Assembly (NCBI RefSeq): GCF_943734655.1
Contig: NC_071355.1
Location: 22,084,268-22,148,267, forward strand
Source: Sabethes cyaneus
Taxonomy: Eukaryota; Arthropoda; Insecta; Diptera; Culicidae
DNA length: 64,000 nt
Direction of reading: 5' to 3'
Part shown: in pieces, positions 54,304 to 64,000 of the stretch
How the letters are laid out: each line of letters starts with the position of its first letter
Position numbering within the stretch: the first letter of the stretch is position 1
Notes under the pieces: model-generated
What the model saw: only the letters and a program-made list of their open reading frames with translations
What the model was told of the DNA's origin: nothing
The model's database searches: none
Program-made: the position numbers and the translations under genes

Positions 54304-57121
54304 GGGGAATGTGGGGCAAGATGGCCACCTTAAGCGGTAGGGTGTGTGGGACAACCAAATTCATCAGAATATCGTTAATTTATCCGTAAGTCTATTATAT
54401 CAAGTCTTTTCTATGAAGTTATAACGAAGAACCCTTGAGAATTAAACATTAAATAGTAAAAAAGTGTATTTTAAAAATGATAGTTATGTTGGGTAGTGCT
54501 TTCATATGTGGGGCAAGATGGACACCCCTTCGGGGCAAGATGGCCCTGGGTAAACATAATAGAAATGCATTAAAACAATTCATTTTTTCTAGAAATTTTG
54601 AATGTTTTTATTTAACTTAAACAATATTAATGCTATAACAAAACAAAAACCCATTCTTTGGATTCAAATTTTTAGTTCCGAAATGTTAAAACAGAATCAA
54701 TTATTGCATGGTGGACATCGTTTCCCGGAGCACTGATGAAACCAAGAATTGCACCGGAGGCATTTCGACCAGCCTTCCCCACGTTCAGAGGAACTGAAGC
54801 GGAGACCACATACATCGCATAGTGAATCTTCTATATTTTCTTTATCTTGTCGCTTCGAGTATTTCGTTTTGGGAAGCTTGGAAGGCATTTTATGAGCTCG
54901 TTTAAGACCTCGGTTTACCCGCAGGATGTCCTTGCTTGCTTTGCCGATTTCAGTGCCCGGTGATATGTTTCACCAGTCAACTCCGTAGCCTTTTCCCTCC
55001 GACGTTGCGACATGAGTCTACCTTTTATCTTTGGTAGAGGTTGGATCATGGCGGGTGTAACTTTGAAGCTTTCCGTGGTTTTTGCCTTTCTGAGCAAGCC
55101 GGATCTTCCCGTGTCGAATTATCGACCGAAACACAAACTGTCTCCATCTTCGAAACATCTGACCCAGCGCCTTGAAAGTGGGTTTTCGCAATCGAGGTCA
55201 TGTCTTGCACAATTTCTTCTCCGATATCGTTGAAGCCAAAACAAGGAGGTTCAAGGTCAAGGTCATCATCTAGCATAGTGCCGCCAAGGAGAGAAGTCTG
55301 AATATCACAATTATTCATGAACGGGTTGCTACCGTACACATCGGTCACATCTGATGGAGTAAATTCATATTCCTTAAAAATGAATCTGTTGAAAGGATAG
55401 ATACCTGTTTTTATAAACCCGTTAATGGCATTGGACGGTGTGGCAGTTTTAATGAATGCCTCTCCCAGAAGGCTGCTAATGTCATTGAGGGTTACAACTT
55501 TGCCAGGGGTTTTCTTGAGAAACCTTTCGGTCGCTTGGGAGAGGTTTGTTTTTAGCGGCCCCATGAAGGAGACATCCAACGGCTGTAGCTTGTGACTGCA
55601 GTGCGGTGGGAGACTCACAACTGTAACACTATTCTGCTTAGCTTTTTCTAAAAACGCTAAGTTTTTAGTATGTGATGTATGTCCATCTAGGATGATCAAT
55701 GCTGGGAACTCTGGAGACGGCCGAACATGCTTCAGAAAATGATCCAACCACAAGTTAAATGAATCAACTGTCATCCATCCAGATGAGTTACAGAAAAATA
55801 GAGTATCTGGCGGAGCACCAATCTTCAACCTATCCGTGAGTCTTTCACGAGTAAATATCAACATCGGTGGCAAAAATTGTCCTGCTGCAGACACACAAAT
55901 ACATGCCGTAGAAAGAGTACCTCGCTTGGCGGACGTTATGCATCCAACTTGTCGCCTTCCTTTTAGAGCCAATACTTTTGATCGTTTTGTTTAAACCTAT
56001 AAGGAAAGACAAATTAATAATACCCAATCCTAACCTTGAAGCTTTTATACCGTCATAACGCAAGTCTCATCGACGTTGTAAATTTGGGTCGGCAGGAATT
56101 TGGTACCCTCCAGCACATGCTGCATTGTATCAAAAAAATCACGTACATTTACTCGATTAAAACCTTGGGCCCGCGCTGCTGATGTAGCTTCTGGAGATCG
56201 CAAGGAAAGCTCTGGATGGCGTTTCCTGAAACCATAGAGCCAGTCGTGTCCAGCTAGCTCGGATTTTTTGTCGAATGGATGCTTTATTCCATTAGCTGTA
56301 GCTAGTTGGAATGCCATACTTCGAATCTCTTTCGGTGTAACTCCGTAGAACAGTTTTTCCATTTCGAGAATTTAATTTACCAGTTCACGCTCTTGCTGCT
56401 GCGTAAAAATGTTTCTGTAACGGCCCAAACTGTGCTCCTGCTGCTCCGTTTGCCTTTTGTGTAAATTGAAATGCCGCTTCAAAGTGTTTCGAGGTATTCC
56501 GTGCTCAATAGCGGCTCGTTTTACACATGTTCCAGTGTTAACTGCTTCGATAGCTGCGACCAAGTTAGTTTTTGTCCAGCTTTTCCGGCCAGAAACTCGT
56601 TTATAACTGCGAACCATCTCCGAAAGAACTAGGCACACACTTTGTTTACGTTTTTGATACAACTTACAAATGAATTTTGAGGTTAGATTTTTCCTATGCT
56701 ACGTGGCGATCTTACCCCTATCACAGGTGGCTGTCATGCCCCGATTAAAAGAATTTTTTCAATTTATTTTGCTTTTAAAAATTAGCTGCAAAGTCAGCAA
56801 GTATATCGATGCACTTCATCAATAAATATGTATAGACTTAGTAGAACATAAAATATTGGAGTAAAACAAATTATTTACATCACCAAATCTTAAATTCGGT
56901 CACGCTGATATTATAAGAAAAATCAGCAATGTAGCAAACTTAGTTCCAACATATATTTTCATGGTATTTTCATATTTTTCCGAGATTTATTTTTTGTCGC
57001 TTAGCTTCATGCATTATTGTTATTCATTCCCTGTAACTAAAATGTGATTATGACCCAAATAAACGCCCAAAAACTGGGGTGGCCATCTTGCCCCATATGG
57101 CCATCTTGCCCCACATTCCCC
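54304..57121. mobile_element. 2.8-kb pogo/Tigger-type DNA transposon
   Basis: Inverted ends GGGGAATGTGGGGCAAGATG-GCCA and its complement, flanked by TA at 54302-54303 and 57122-57123. The motif GGGGCAAGATGG(C/A)C recurs just inside both ends (54,313, 54,513, 54,535 on the left; two copies at 57,076-57,112 on the right), as iterons. The interior encodes a decayed transposase on the minus strand. Size, TA target and transposase type together support the family. Confidence 0.92.
54697..56662 (-). pseudogene. Decayed pogo/Tigger (DDE_1) transposase
   Basis: In order: psq-type helix-turn-helix (KSWTKTNLVAAIEAVNTGTC, GIPRNTLKRHF), then the CENPB-type region (MAFQLATANGIKHPF, GHDWLYGFRKRHPELSLRSP). 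The DDE_1 core has YNVDETCV (first Asp), LIILDGHTSHTKN (second Asp), and PPHCSHKLQPLDVSFMGPLK (third acidic). The tail carries a C4HC3-like cysteine motif, CDVCGLRF...CLRCNSWFHQC. A TAA replaces a codon after ELVN (near 56,372), and another occurs just after a likely 60-bp intron at 56,050-55,990. The frame also shifts near 55,085 and again before 54,888. Not functional as it stands. Confidence 0.85.
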
Positions 57122-57527
57122 TACCTAATAGCAGGAACAGAAATTAGAGGATTGAAACTGGTGATAAGCATCCTAAAACAGGTTAACAAACGAATTCGCT
57201 ATTAATGTTTCGGCTCAATTTCCCGTTTTTTTATTCAAGTATTCATCCGAAAAAATGCATAAGCACTAAGAATAATTTTTTCTTACAACTATTTTTACAA
57301 AAAAAAAAAACTTACGCCGTGATATTAATCTTAATTATATAGTAGAACATGCTTAACTGTTTCGATCACTCCAACATCCAACTATATGGCTTGAGCGGCA
57401 CACCGTTATCCGCAGTAGAAAGCGCTATTAGTTGGAACCGCCAAGATCGTCATACCTCACTGGACACGTTCATCAACGTACAAAAACACGCATCATCCGT
57501 TTACTCCCGGTGGTCCAGCGATGGTCA
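57122..57527. other. Spacer and 3' UTR of HCFC1R1-like gene
   Basis: Between the pogo element and the stop codon at 57528. The first minus-strand AATAAA after the stop is at 57235-57230, giving a 3' UTR of about 300 bp. Nothing else recognised. Confidence 0.45.
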
Positions 57528-58164
57528 CTACATTTCAACGTCCATAACATTGTTGAGATCACCCATCGACGCTACGTTATTGTTGTTCTCCTCAAAATCA
57601 AGATCGGCATCGTAATCCGGGAGATCTGGCAGTGGCTCATCGTCGCCCATCATCATCATCGCAGCCTCGTTCGGCCTTCGATCGGTTGGTTCCGTTTCCG
57701 ATTCGGTTTTAGCTTTACTCTGCTGTTCTCGTTCCCGCAAGGCGTCGCTTACCTTGGTGATCAGCTTCTCAAGAGTTTGTGGTGGCTGCCACAATACCAA
57801 AGCCGAACAGGGTTTTTCGATCCGCTGCAGCAGCGCCTGCGGTAGAATATCCGTTGCCTGTTTGTCTAATTTTCGTACCTCCTCGCAGAGAGAAATGCGT
57901 TGGGCCTTTCGAAGTCGCTCCTCTAATTCTTGGGGGGACATGTAAACGTGATGGCTGCCCGACGCTTGGGTTAGCGGCGACTCCCCTAGCGACATTTCAT
58001 CATCGAGTGATGAACAAGGAGAGTACCCTCCAGCATTACTCTCCGTTGCCGTTATGTCTTCTGCCGCTGCCGTCTCAATGTTGTGCGTTGTATACTCCGA
58101 GGATAAATGTAGATTGTTTAGATGCGATGCCATTGCATCTTCCGTCAAAAATTGCTTCGTGGGA
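57528..58164 (-). CDS. HCFC1R1/CCDC117-like protein, terminal exon
   Basis: Third coding exon, entered after TTATTTTAG (58,170-58,165). It encodes TKQFLTEDAMASHLNNLHLS, matching from memory the KQFLSEEN-MATHF-LSL motif of mammalian HCFC1R1 (HPIP). A Ser/Thr-rich middle follows, then LEERLRKAQRISLCEEVRKL (helical) and KPCSALVLWQPPQTLEKLI, which matches that family's PCSELLLW segment. The end is acidic (DYDADLDFEENNNN). HPIP proteins bind HCF-1 and affect its localisation. The canonical (D/E)HxY HCF-binding tetrapeptide is not seen; HHVY is the nearest. The exon assignment is firm, the family name moderate. Confidence 0.8.
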
Positions 58165-58222
58165 CTAAAATAAACAACTAAATAACAAGAAATTCTTCAG
58201 CAGCCTCAACACTCGCACTTAC

Positions 58223-58447
58223 ATTGGCACATCCAGTTCCGTTTTGCGTTTACGAATCTCCGTATACATTGGGACTGGCTGGAATTGCCCAATCGGCATG
58301 GCCATCTGCACCGGGCTCGGACGAATGACCGCATTGAACTCCATGAGCTGACCGGGCTTGCCAGCATAGCACCAGGGCATGTCGGACATGTTGAATGGGA
58401 TTCCGCTCGGCGATGGCATAATTTGCGATGGATGAATGCTCGGATTG
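58223..58447 (-). CDS. HCFC1R1/CCDC117-like protein, middle exon
   Basis: 225-bp exon between acceptor TACGGCAG (before 58447) and donor GTAAGT (58222). Encodes NPSIHPSQIMPSPSGIPFNM and SDMPWCYAGKPGQLMEFN, then a Pro/Met-rich stretch ending RKRKTELDVP, a likely basic nuclear-targeting patch. Phases (2 in, 2 out) match both neighbouring exons. A second frame is also open over most of this exon but ends at 58250, so it is not the coding one. Confidence 0.82.
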
Positions 58448-58515
58448 CTGCCGTACGAAACAAACCATCAAACCATTAATCGCACACACCGGTATTGCAA
58501 AGTAAGGAAACTTAC

Positions 58516-58586
58516 CGAATCTTTAACGGTGTGGTCTTCTTCGCACCGGGATAGAAGCTGAAATGATGGAATGGCGAAGAAGACAT
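58516..58586 (-). CDS. HCFC1R1/CCDC117-like protein, first coding exon
   Basis: 71 coding bases from ATG at 58586 (context GCGAAAATGTCTTCT) to donor GTAAGTTT (58515). Encodes MSSSPFHHFSFYPGAKKTTP-LKI. The frame stays open upstream to about 58,690, but no earlier ATG is present, so this ATG is preferred. An acceptor-like CTACAG(CAG) at about 58,680 implies an upstream noncoding exon. Total product 310 residues over three coding exons. Confidence 0.75.
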
Positions 58587-58684
58587 TTTCGCCTGGCTGG
58601 AATACAGCAGCGTTCCGGAAATTTCTCGACCTTTCGTTAGATGTTGTGTACGGTGTAATCTTTTTCCAGTTGTACTGCTGTAGA
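58587..58684 (-). other. Probable 5' UTR part of same exon
   Basis: Lies between a TTCCCTAATATCTACAG acceptor and the start codon. A tandem CAGCAG could give alternative acceptors three bases apart. Open in two frames but without a start codon. Confidence 0.45.
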
Positions 58685-59019
58685 TATTAGGGAACAAAAT
58701 TGTTGTTTTTTGTTAATAAAAGATTGCAGAAGCTTATTTTTTCTGGAAAATGATTATTTGTAAATATTTTGGTATTTTGCAAGAGACTTTTCAATTTAGC
58801 TATTAATGTGTCAAAAAAGTTATGTTTTGCTTTTAGAGCATGTCTAGCGGTCTAGCGTTCGACGAGTTTTAAATATTTTGTAGCAGCAAAAATTTTGATT
58901 TTTATAGCACGACATATGAGCGACATATCCGGCGTGAAATAGGTCTGCCGTCAGCTGAAGAATAATTCGCGACTACGAAAGTACAGAGATTTTTAATCCT
59001 GTTTGCATTTTCACGAAAA

Positions 59020-59487
59020 TCCGTGCTGGATCGTCTATTCTCACACAAAAACCAAATAAATATCAGCAACTTCGTAGTCACGAATAGAGCCGCCGGAAAA
59101 GACCGACTTCCGGCAGGACTCTACGAAAATGGCCATGAACCGCTGGCAACAGCATTTCACTGGATAATTTCAAGGATTTGGGAGGAGGAGAAACTGCCGG
59201 AGGAGCTGATAGAAGGCGTAATCTGTCCCATCTACTTTTAGGGCGATCCGCTAGAATACTGTATAATTACAGCGGCTTTACGCAGGTCAACGCCGCCTAG
59301 AAGGTGCTCTTCCAAATTTTGTTGCGTCGTCTATCTCCAATAGAAAGAGAAATCGTAGGGCAGTATCAGGCGGGCTTTATGGGTGCTACTATACGGATCA
59401 AATTTTTACTCTCCGACAAATCCTTCAGAAATGTCGGAAGTACAACGTGCTCACGCATCATATTTTCGTGGATTTCAGAGGACCATA
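59020..59487 (+). mobile_element. RTE copy, left part
   Basis: RT text AAGKDRLPAGLYENGHEPLA, then TAFHWIISRIWEEEKLPEEL at 59,090-59,210, and THHIFVDFRGPYN at 59,450-59,487. The coding sequence stops abruptly there and resumes at 62,060, as the split parts of one copy. Confidence 0.8.
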
Positions 59488-59639
59488 CAATCCACCTTTT
59501 CGCGTGCTTGATGGCGGCGTGGGTACACTTGTCCAAAATGTTTATCCACCTTTTCACGTGCGTAATGGCGGCTAGTGGGTACAACTTTCGGAAAATATTA
59601 GCATACCTTCCCAAGGAACAAAACGGCAGCACTTAAAAG

Positions 59640-60240
59640 AGCAGGTGTGGAATAAGAGTTGTGTGGTAGCATCCGGTGCTGAATAAGCGAATTTGCTGAA
59701 GTACGTGTTGTTTAAACGTCATATCCCACATTTTTCCTAGCTTCTAATCAACATCTACATGTTGTTATGTAAGTGTGGAATGAGAGTCGAACAGGCATTG
59801 TGCAAACGTATTAGCAGCACAGCTAAGAGCAGGTGTGGAATACCGGTCGCTTAAAAGCTACCGTATCAGCTAAGAGCAATTGTGGAGTAAAAGTGGAATA
59901 AGAGTGGAATAAGCATTGCGCAAACGTATCAGCAGTATTACAGAAAGCACGTGTGGAATAGTAGTGGAATAAGGATGGAATAAACGTGGCGCAAACGTAT
60001 CAGCAGCATTGCTGAGAGCAAGTGCAGAATAAAAGTGGAATAAATGTTGCGCAAACGAATCAGCAGCATTGCTGAGAGCAAGTGTGGAATAGTGATGGAA
60101 TAAGGGTCGAATGAAAGTTGCCCAAACGCATCAGCTGCATTACTAAGAGAAATTGTGAAATATGTGTCGATTAATCGTCGTACAAACGTATAAGTAGCAC
60201 CACCAAGAGCAGGTGTGGAATAAAAAGTGCTTGATGGCAG
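59640..60240 (+). repeat. ~60-bp minisatellite within TIR element
   Basis: About eight imperfect units of the form GAGCAAGTGTGGAATAAAAG, then TGGAATAAACGTTGCGCAAA and CGTATCAGCAGCATTGCT. Orientation is constant and unit lengths vary. Non-coding. Confidence 0.8.
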
Positions 60241-60477
60241 CCAATAACACCAACAACTTGAATGACACTTTATAATTTATATAAATAAATTTATATTAGG
60301 TACACTTTATTTCTTTTTTTTTACAGATTAAGAAAAAATTTGCACACATGAATTTTTGCTGGTCGTGGCAATCCTTTTATTTGTTGTTGTCTGGACGGTA
60401 TGTATCTTCTCCCTCGGCGTGTCGTTATCCCTCGTCCAAGTAAACCAGCTCAGCTTGACGCTTTGCGAGTTACTCAC

Positions 60478-60636
60478 AATAGATTTGCTCAGCGAGATGA
60501 ATTGTGTCGGGCTAAAGCTGCCAGAATTGTTATGGTCGGGTGGCATAGTGGCGATACCACCAGTGCTGGTAGCGCCGTAATCGCTTGACCAGCTCCCGCT
60601 GCCGGTGTGCGAAAACCCCACTTCTTCTCGTGTCAT
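60478..60636 (-). other. Candidate 5' exon in TIR element
   Basis: A minus-strand open frame starts MTREEVGFSHTGSGSWSSDY and runs 53 codons to a strong donor GTGAGTAAC (60477). Ahead of it, at 60873-60868, is a TCAGTT initiator-like site within GATTGTTCAGTTAGTTAG. Next downstream on this strand is the acceptor at about 58,684 of the HCFC1R1-like gene, but joining in phase 0 puts it out of frame with that protein. Could be a noncoding leader with an upstream frame, an exon captured by the element, or chance. Confidence 0.3.
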
Positions 60637-61227
60637 CCACTGCTGCTTTGTTTTTTGGATGAAAAAAACTAAATCCGACCCGATGACAAATATACGTACA
60701 CAGACAGCGAGCAGCGACTTAAAGTAGCGATAAACTCAGGAAGCAGTACTATCTGCGTAAACTAATGACGGGGTGACAAAAGTACTATTCCTCTGCGGTA
60801 CTAGCACGAACCACTTCTGCTGTTAACTAATCACTGCTGCTGCTAACTAATCACATCACTACTAACTAACTGAACAATCGCACACAATGTTCGCAGCTAG
60901 CCGAAAGTTCTTAATTTCCAGTTTCCAGTGAATTTCACTCAGTAGCACCGCTCACCGTCGTCAATATTCAAGAGAAAAAAAAACCTTTGCGTTGGGAGTG
61001 TGTTATGTTGCTGGTGGTACAAGCGAAATACCTTAGCACAAATAGTTGATTAAATGTTTAACATGTGCAGAATAAATACTTCTAAAGCAATCTTGTACAG
61101 CAGATGCCAAACACGATTTAAGAAACTACTCTTCAGCGCTTAAATGTATTTTAACCCATTTTTGTTCCACGCTTGACAAACTTAAACTGGTAAATCCACA
61201 TCGGCCAAAAACTCGGCGCCTGTCATA

Positions 61228-61300
61228 TGTCAGATTACCTCAGATGTGTTCGTCGATGGCTTCCGACCGTCAGGATGTAAGTTCGAATCCGGATGAATGA
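61228..61300 (+). other. tRNA-like box-B segment
   Basis: TAAGTTCGAATCCGGATGA resembles a polymerase III B box. No matching acceptor stem or cloverleaf can be drawn, so it is at most a tRNA-derived relic. Confidence 0.25.
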
Positions 61301-62059
61301 AAAAAGTATAATGGCAGGCTTGATAAATTTTGAGTCAACCAACGATTTCCTTACTAATAAGTTTCTCATTAAATTATAAAAATACGAATACAAAAGTGAA
61401 CATGAAAATAACGAAACCCACAAAATAAAATAAAAGTACTTCCTGCCTATTTTATTCTTTTTGCTTGTCTAAACATTGAACTGCTGTGGAATAAACGTAG
61501 CTTCAGTACCATTAGCAGCAGTTTAATAAATATATCTATACGTACTGAATAAACGTTTTACTATACGTTGCATAACAGTCATACAAACGCATCTTCCACG
61601 CCCATATTCAGCACTGTGCTGTTTAAATTCTCCAAAACTAACTGTATAAGCATTGAACAGAGGTGTTTAGATATACTTTAAAAGCAGCTATACAGCATGT
61701 GCTGAATAAAAGCTGTCGGTGAAACGTTTAATAAGCAAAAATTGTTCCTTGGGTTTGGCAACTTTATTCAGGTCAAATTGATATTTCCACCCTTCATTGT
61801 AATTGTAAAAATATCAAGCGTACGTCAGCGGAGTTGACAAAAGCAAATAAACATTTTCAATAAGTGTACCCACTAGCCGCCATTAAGCGCGCGAAAAGGT
61901 GGATTAGCTTTTTTCAACTCCGCTCGCGTGCGCTTGATAGTTCTACAACAATAATCAAGGGTGAAAATGATAACTTTACGAGAAAGTTGCCAAAGGTACG
62001 CTAATATTTTTTGAAGTTTGTACCCACCAGCCGCCATTACGCACACGAAAAGGTGGATA

Positions 62060-62230
62060 TACAGTTGAACGCAAACAGCTACGGCAGATAATGAACGAGT
62101 ACGGGTTTCCGGACAAACCGACGAGGCCACGCTGCTGATCAAAGCTACCCTGGAGCGAGTGATTTGAGACGTGCATGTTTCGGGGGCACTCTTGAGTTCT
62201 TTCGAATCACGCTGAGGGTTGCGGCAAGGG
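62060..62230 (+). mobile_element. RTE copy, right part
   Basis: Continues the copy that stops at 59,487: TVERKQLRQIMNEYGFPDKP, then LPWSE-region and RGHS-VLSNHAEGCGKG, equivalent to the family's ISGTLSSPFESRRGLRQG. Ends in AT-rich sequence near 62,230. Confidence 0.75.
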
Positions 62231-62299
62231 GTTTTTTCGTGTTGGGTATTTCTATCACTGCGACCATTTGTTTGATCTATTGTGATATATCCCCCGTTT

Positions 62300-63480
62300 T
62301 ATTATAGTTATGTTGTCAAGATGACGTACCACTATCAGAAGTGATCGTCATTGTTTGACTAATAGCATTTGTCCAGCCCGGTGATGCACTTCGGATGAAG
62401 TGCACTACTGAGCTGGGAGTTGTTCTCCAAATATCAGAAGGTTCTAACAGTCCACTTTCGAAGAACCTTAATCTTTTATTGAGAATTGCCGGACATCGGC
62501 ATAACAGGTGTTCCGAGTCTTCCTTTTCTATGCCACAGAAGCGACATATATCATCTTGAAGTTTTCCAATTAGCTTCGGATGATATCGGCTCGGACAATG
62601 TCCTGTTATAAGACCAGTATAAATGCTAAGATCTTTCTTCGAAAGCTCCAGAATTTTGCGAGTCATTGCAACGTTTGGAGTGATAAACCGTTTCGACTGC
62701 CTAGCATTGAAAATGTTTTTCCAATTTGATTCCACTTTCGTACATTCCCATGATTTTAGCTCCATTTTTAAAGCATAAGCAGATAAACCACAGAAGGGCT
62801 CAGGTCCTATAAATTGATGAGATGATCCGAGTCTTGCAAGCGCATCAGCTCTTTCATTTCCATCGATTCCACAGTGACCTGGGACCCAGTACAGGTTGAC
62901 TTGGTTACGACAAGACAATTTTTGGAGTGATTGAATACATTCCCAGACAAGTTTTGATGTGCATGTTGCCGGCTTCAGAGCGTTTAGAGCTGCTTGGCTG
63001 TCGGACATGATGCATATATTTGAATGTCTATCCAGCTTTTTACGAGCCATAATGGCGGACGTGTTCGTAATATTTGAACAGCATTTTTGACATTTCCTTA
63101 ATACATCGCACGTTTTCTTTCCGTGCGTTCGCTGTTAAACCAAAGGAATGTACCGAAAGAAAACGTGCGATGTATTGGGGAAATGTCAAAAATGCAGTTC
63201 AAATATTACGAACACATGCGCCATTATGCCTCGTAAAAAGCTGGATAGTTCCTGCGCAAGCACACAGTCGTACATTCTATAATTGGTTGTATTTCAGCTT
63301 GGAATACAGTTTGCCATCTGCCCATAGAAATTGACATGTCTATTCCTGGGCCAATCACTCCTGCTCCCACTTGATTGTCCATTTTTGAACCGTTTGTATA
63401 GAAAACTGTCAAGCCTGGACCACAGAGAACAGACATTCATCTTGATCTCCCAGGGTGTGTAAAGATCAGCTGCCATTTTG
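62300..63480 (-). mobile_element. LINE 3' region with RNase H, split by MITE
   Basis: A 244-codon minus frame (63050-62316) carries CIMSDSQAALNALKPATCTS (second RNase H acidic box, MSDSQAAL), LYWVPGHCGIDGNERADALA (H-GI-GNE-AD box) and a CRFCGIEKEDSEHLLCRC zinc-knuckle-like end. The first RNase H box FYTNGSK lies across the MITE at about 63,390. A frameshift separates 63,476 from 63,436. An RNase H after RT is typical of I, R1 and Loa-type LINEs; which one is not decidable here. Confidence 0.72.
63031..63245. mobile_element. 215-bp palindromic MITE inside RNase H
   Basis: Inverted halves begin TCCAGCTTTTTACGAG and share CATAATGGCG, ATATTTGAAC, GACATTTCC and CGCACGTTTTCTTT with their complements. 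TA duplications at 63029-63030 and 63246-63247 fit a Tc1/mariner-type target. The first codons of the 63050-62316 frame come from this element. Confidence 0.85.
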
Positions 63481-64000
63481 AAAGTATATGGTAATGCTCC
63501 AGTTGTGTGGCGCTCACATCACTGAAAGGCATTGCTGATCAAAGCATTCGTCACATTTTCTATAAAGCATTCATCGTTTATCGTTTACTCAATCTATCAA
63601 ACTTGAAATAAAAGTAAACAACATTCATCACATTGTTGATTGCTGAATGATTAAATGATTCCTTTTTAACCCTTTCGACAAACTGTTTTTATGAATAAAC
63701 AGTTTTCTGCATTTTCAGAAAATGAAGGTAGATGGAGGATGCGAAATTGCTTGCACATGATTCTCGCCAATGAATCGAATTTAATACTGGTTCTTAGACC
63801 GAAAAAACAGCGTTAAATCATAAATTCCATACCCGTTCGCCCTCGCCAAGGGTGATTGCGGTTACGAATTTTGCGTCAAGAGTCATTGCTGTACACTGAA
63901 CAAACTGACAAAATGCCGTAAATAAAGCGATTGCCAGCTCCGAGATATCAATGAATAAATCCAAAGGCTGCAGCACCGGGCATCGACGAAGCAATACGGG
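63481..64000. other. Unassigned window end
   Basis: AT-rich sequence. No recognised element or open frame. A GTGTACACTGAACAAACTG phrase near 63,890 has no clear role. Confidence 0.35.

Larger units (their letters stand above)
59488..62059. mobile_element. 2.57-kb TIR element inside RTE
   Basis: Both ends carry a doubled inverted unit. TCCACCTTTTCGCGTGCTTG is at 59,489 and TCCACCTTTTCACGTGCGTA at 59,551 (preceded by TA). Their complements are at 61,868-61,908 and 62,020-62,059 (followed by TA). Subterminal ~60-bp minisatellite units GTGGAATAAA..CGCAAACGTATCAGC fill 59,640-60,240, with diverged cousins at 61,480-61,730. RTE coding sequence continues across it (FRGPYN to TVERKQLRQIM), so everything between is inserted. 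No transposase recognised. The core, 60,300-61,000, looks like host promoter and exon sequence. Confidence 0.75.

Noticed and set aside
57779..58168. 129-codon plus frame
   Set aside because: Antisense to the last exon of the HCFC1R1-like gene.
59640..60240. CRISPR-like array
   Set aside because: Units vary in length and sequence with no unique spacers; it is a eukaryotic minisatellite within a transposon.
61228..61300. tRNA gene
   Set aside because: Only a box-B-like motif; no acceptor stem or cloverleaf fits.
1..64000. Integrated virus or LTR retrovirus
   Set aside because: No gag, protease, integrase, envelope or long terminal direct repeats were recognised; all RT text is of non-LTR type.

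Overview
The window looks like a piece of a large, transposon-rich dipteran genome, most probably a culicine mosquito. That assignment is inference. It rests on two intron-bearing host genes, many degraded copies of one RTE-like LINE, a tRNA-derived SINE, CR1/Jockey-like LINE pieces, and numerous small TIR elements (hAT, Tc1/mariner, pogo/Tigger and Harbinger types) with readable target-site duplications (TSDs). No rRNA, true tRNA gene or CRISPR array was seen, and nothing bacterial.

Host genes, both on the minus strand. (1) A KDM2-type histone lysine demethylase has its two 3'-most coding exons at 12760-10825 and 10758-9205 and one upstream exon at 24112-23952, across an 11.2 kb intron. Phases match at every junction, and the product joins JmjC, CXXC, PHD, F-box and leucine-rich repeats. 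The start codon and first exon(s) were not found. They should lie above 24112, perhaps near the non-repetitive, GC-richer islands at 35.2-36.85 kb or 43.4-45.4 kb, or outside the window. (2) A gene of three coding exons, 58586-58516, 58447-58223 and 58164-57528, encodes a 310-residue protein that resembles the HCFC1R1(HPIP)/CCDC117 group.

Layout. 0-7.9 kb: RTE copies, a 1.15 kb hAT element (TSD GTATGGAC), a SINE, a G-rich hAT MITE (TSD CCAATAGT) and a DDE_1-type transposase remnant. 7.9-12.8 kb: Kdm2 3' UTR and 3' exons. 13-24 kb (Kdm2 intron): an RTE fragment, a 13-bp-period degenerate repeat, an interleaved fold-back structure (15.7-17.8 kb), a related 2.2 kb TIR element containing a hAT MITE (TSD GTCACACA), and an RTE carrying a SINE. 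24-43 kb: more RTE copies, a Tc1/mariner remnant, MITEs and two opposed CR1/Jockey-like LINE copies. 45.5-51 kb: two copies of a repeat with a hammerhead-ribozyme-like motif, a mariner fragment, a (GACAAAA)-type degenerate repeat and MITEs. 51.8-57.1 kb: an RTE split by a 1.0 kb element with a 9-bp TSD, then a 2.8 kb pogo/Tigger element with iterons and a decayed transposase. 57.5-58.7 kb: the HCFC1R1-like gene. 59-62.2 kb: an RTE split by a 2.6 kb TIR element that holds a minus-strand, promoter- and exon-like segment. 62.3-63.5 kb: a LINE RNase H region split by a palindromic MITE.

Nothing suggests the two host genes act in one pathway beyond a general link to chromatin and transcription. 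The most informative signals are the nested insertions, which give relative ages, the ribozyme-like repeat, the interleaved fold-back and the exon-bearing TIR element.
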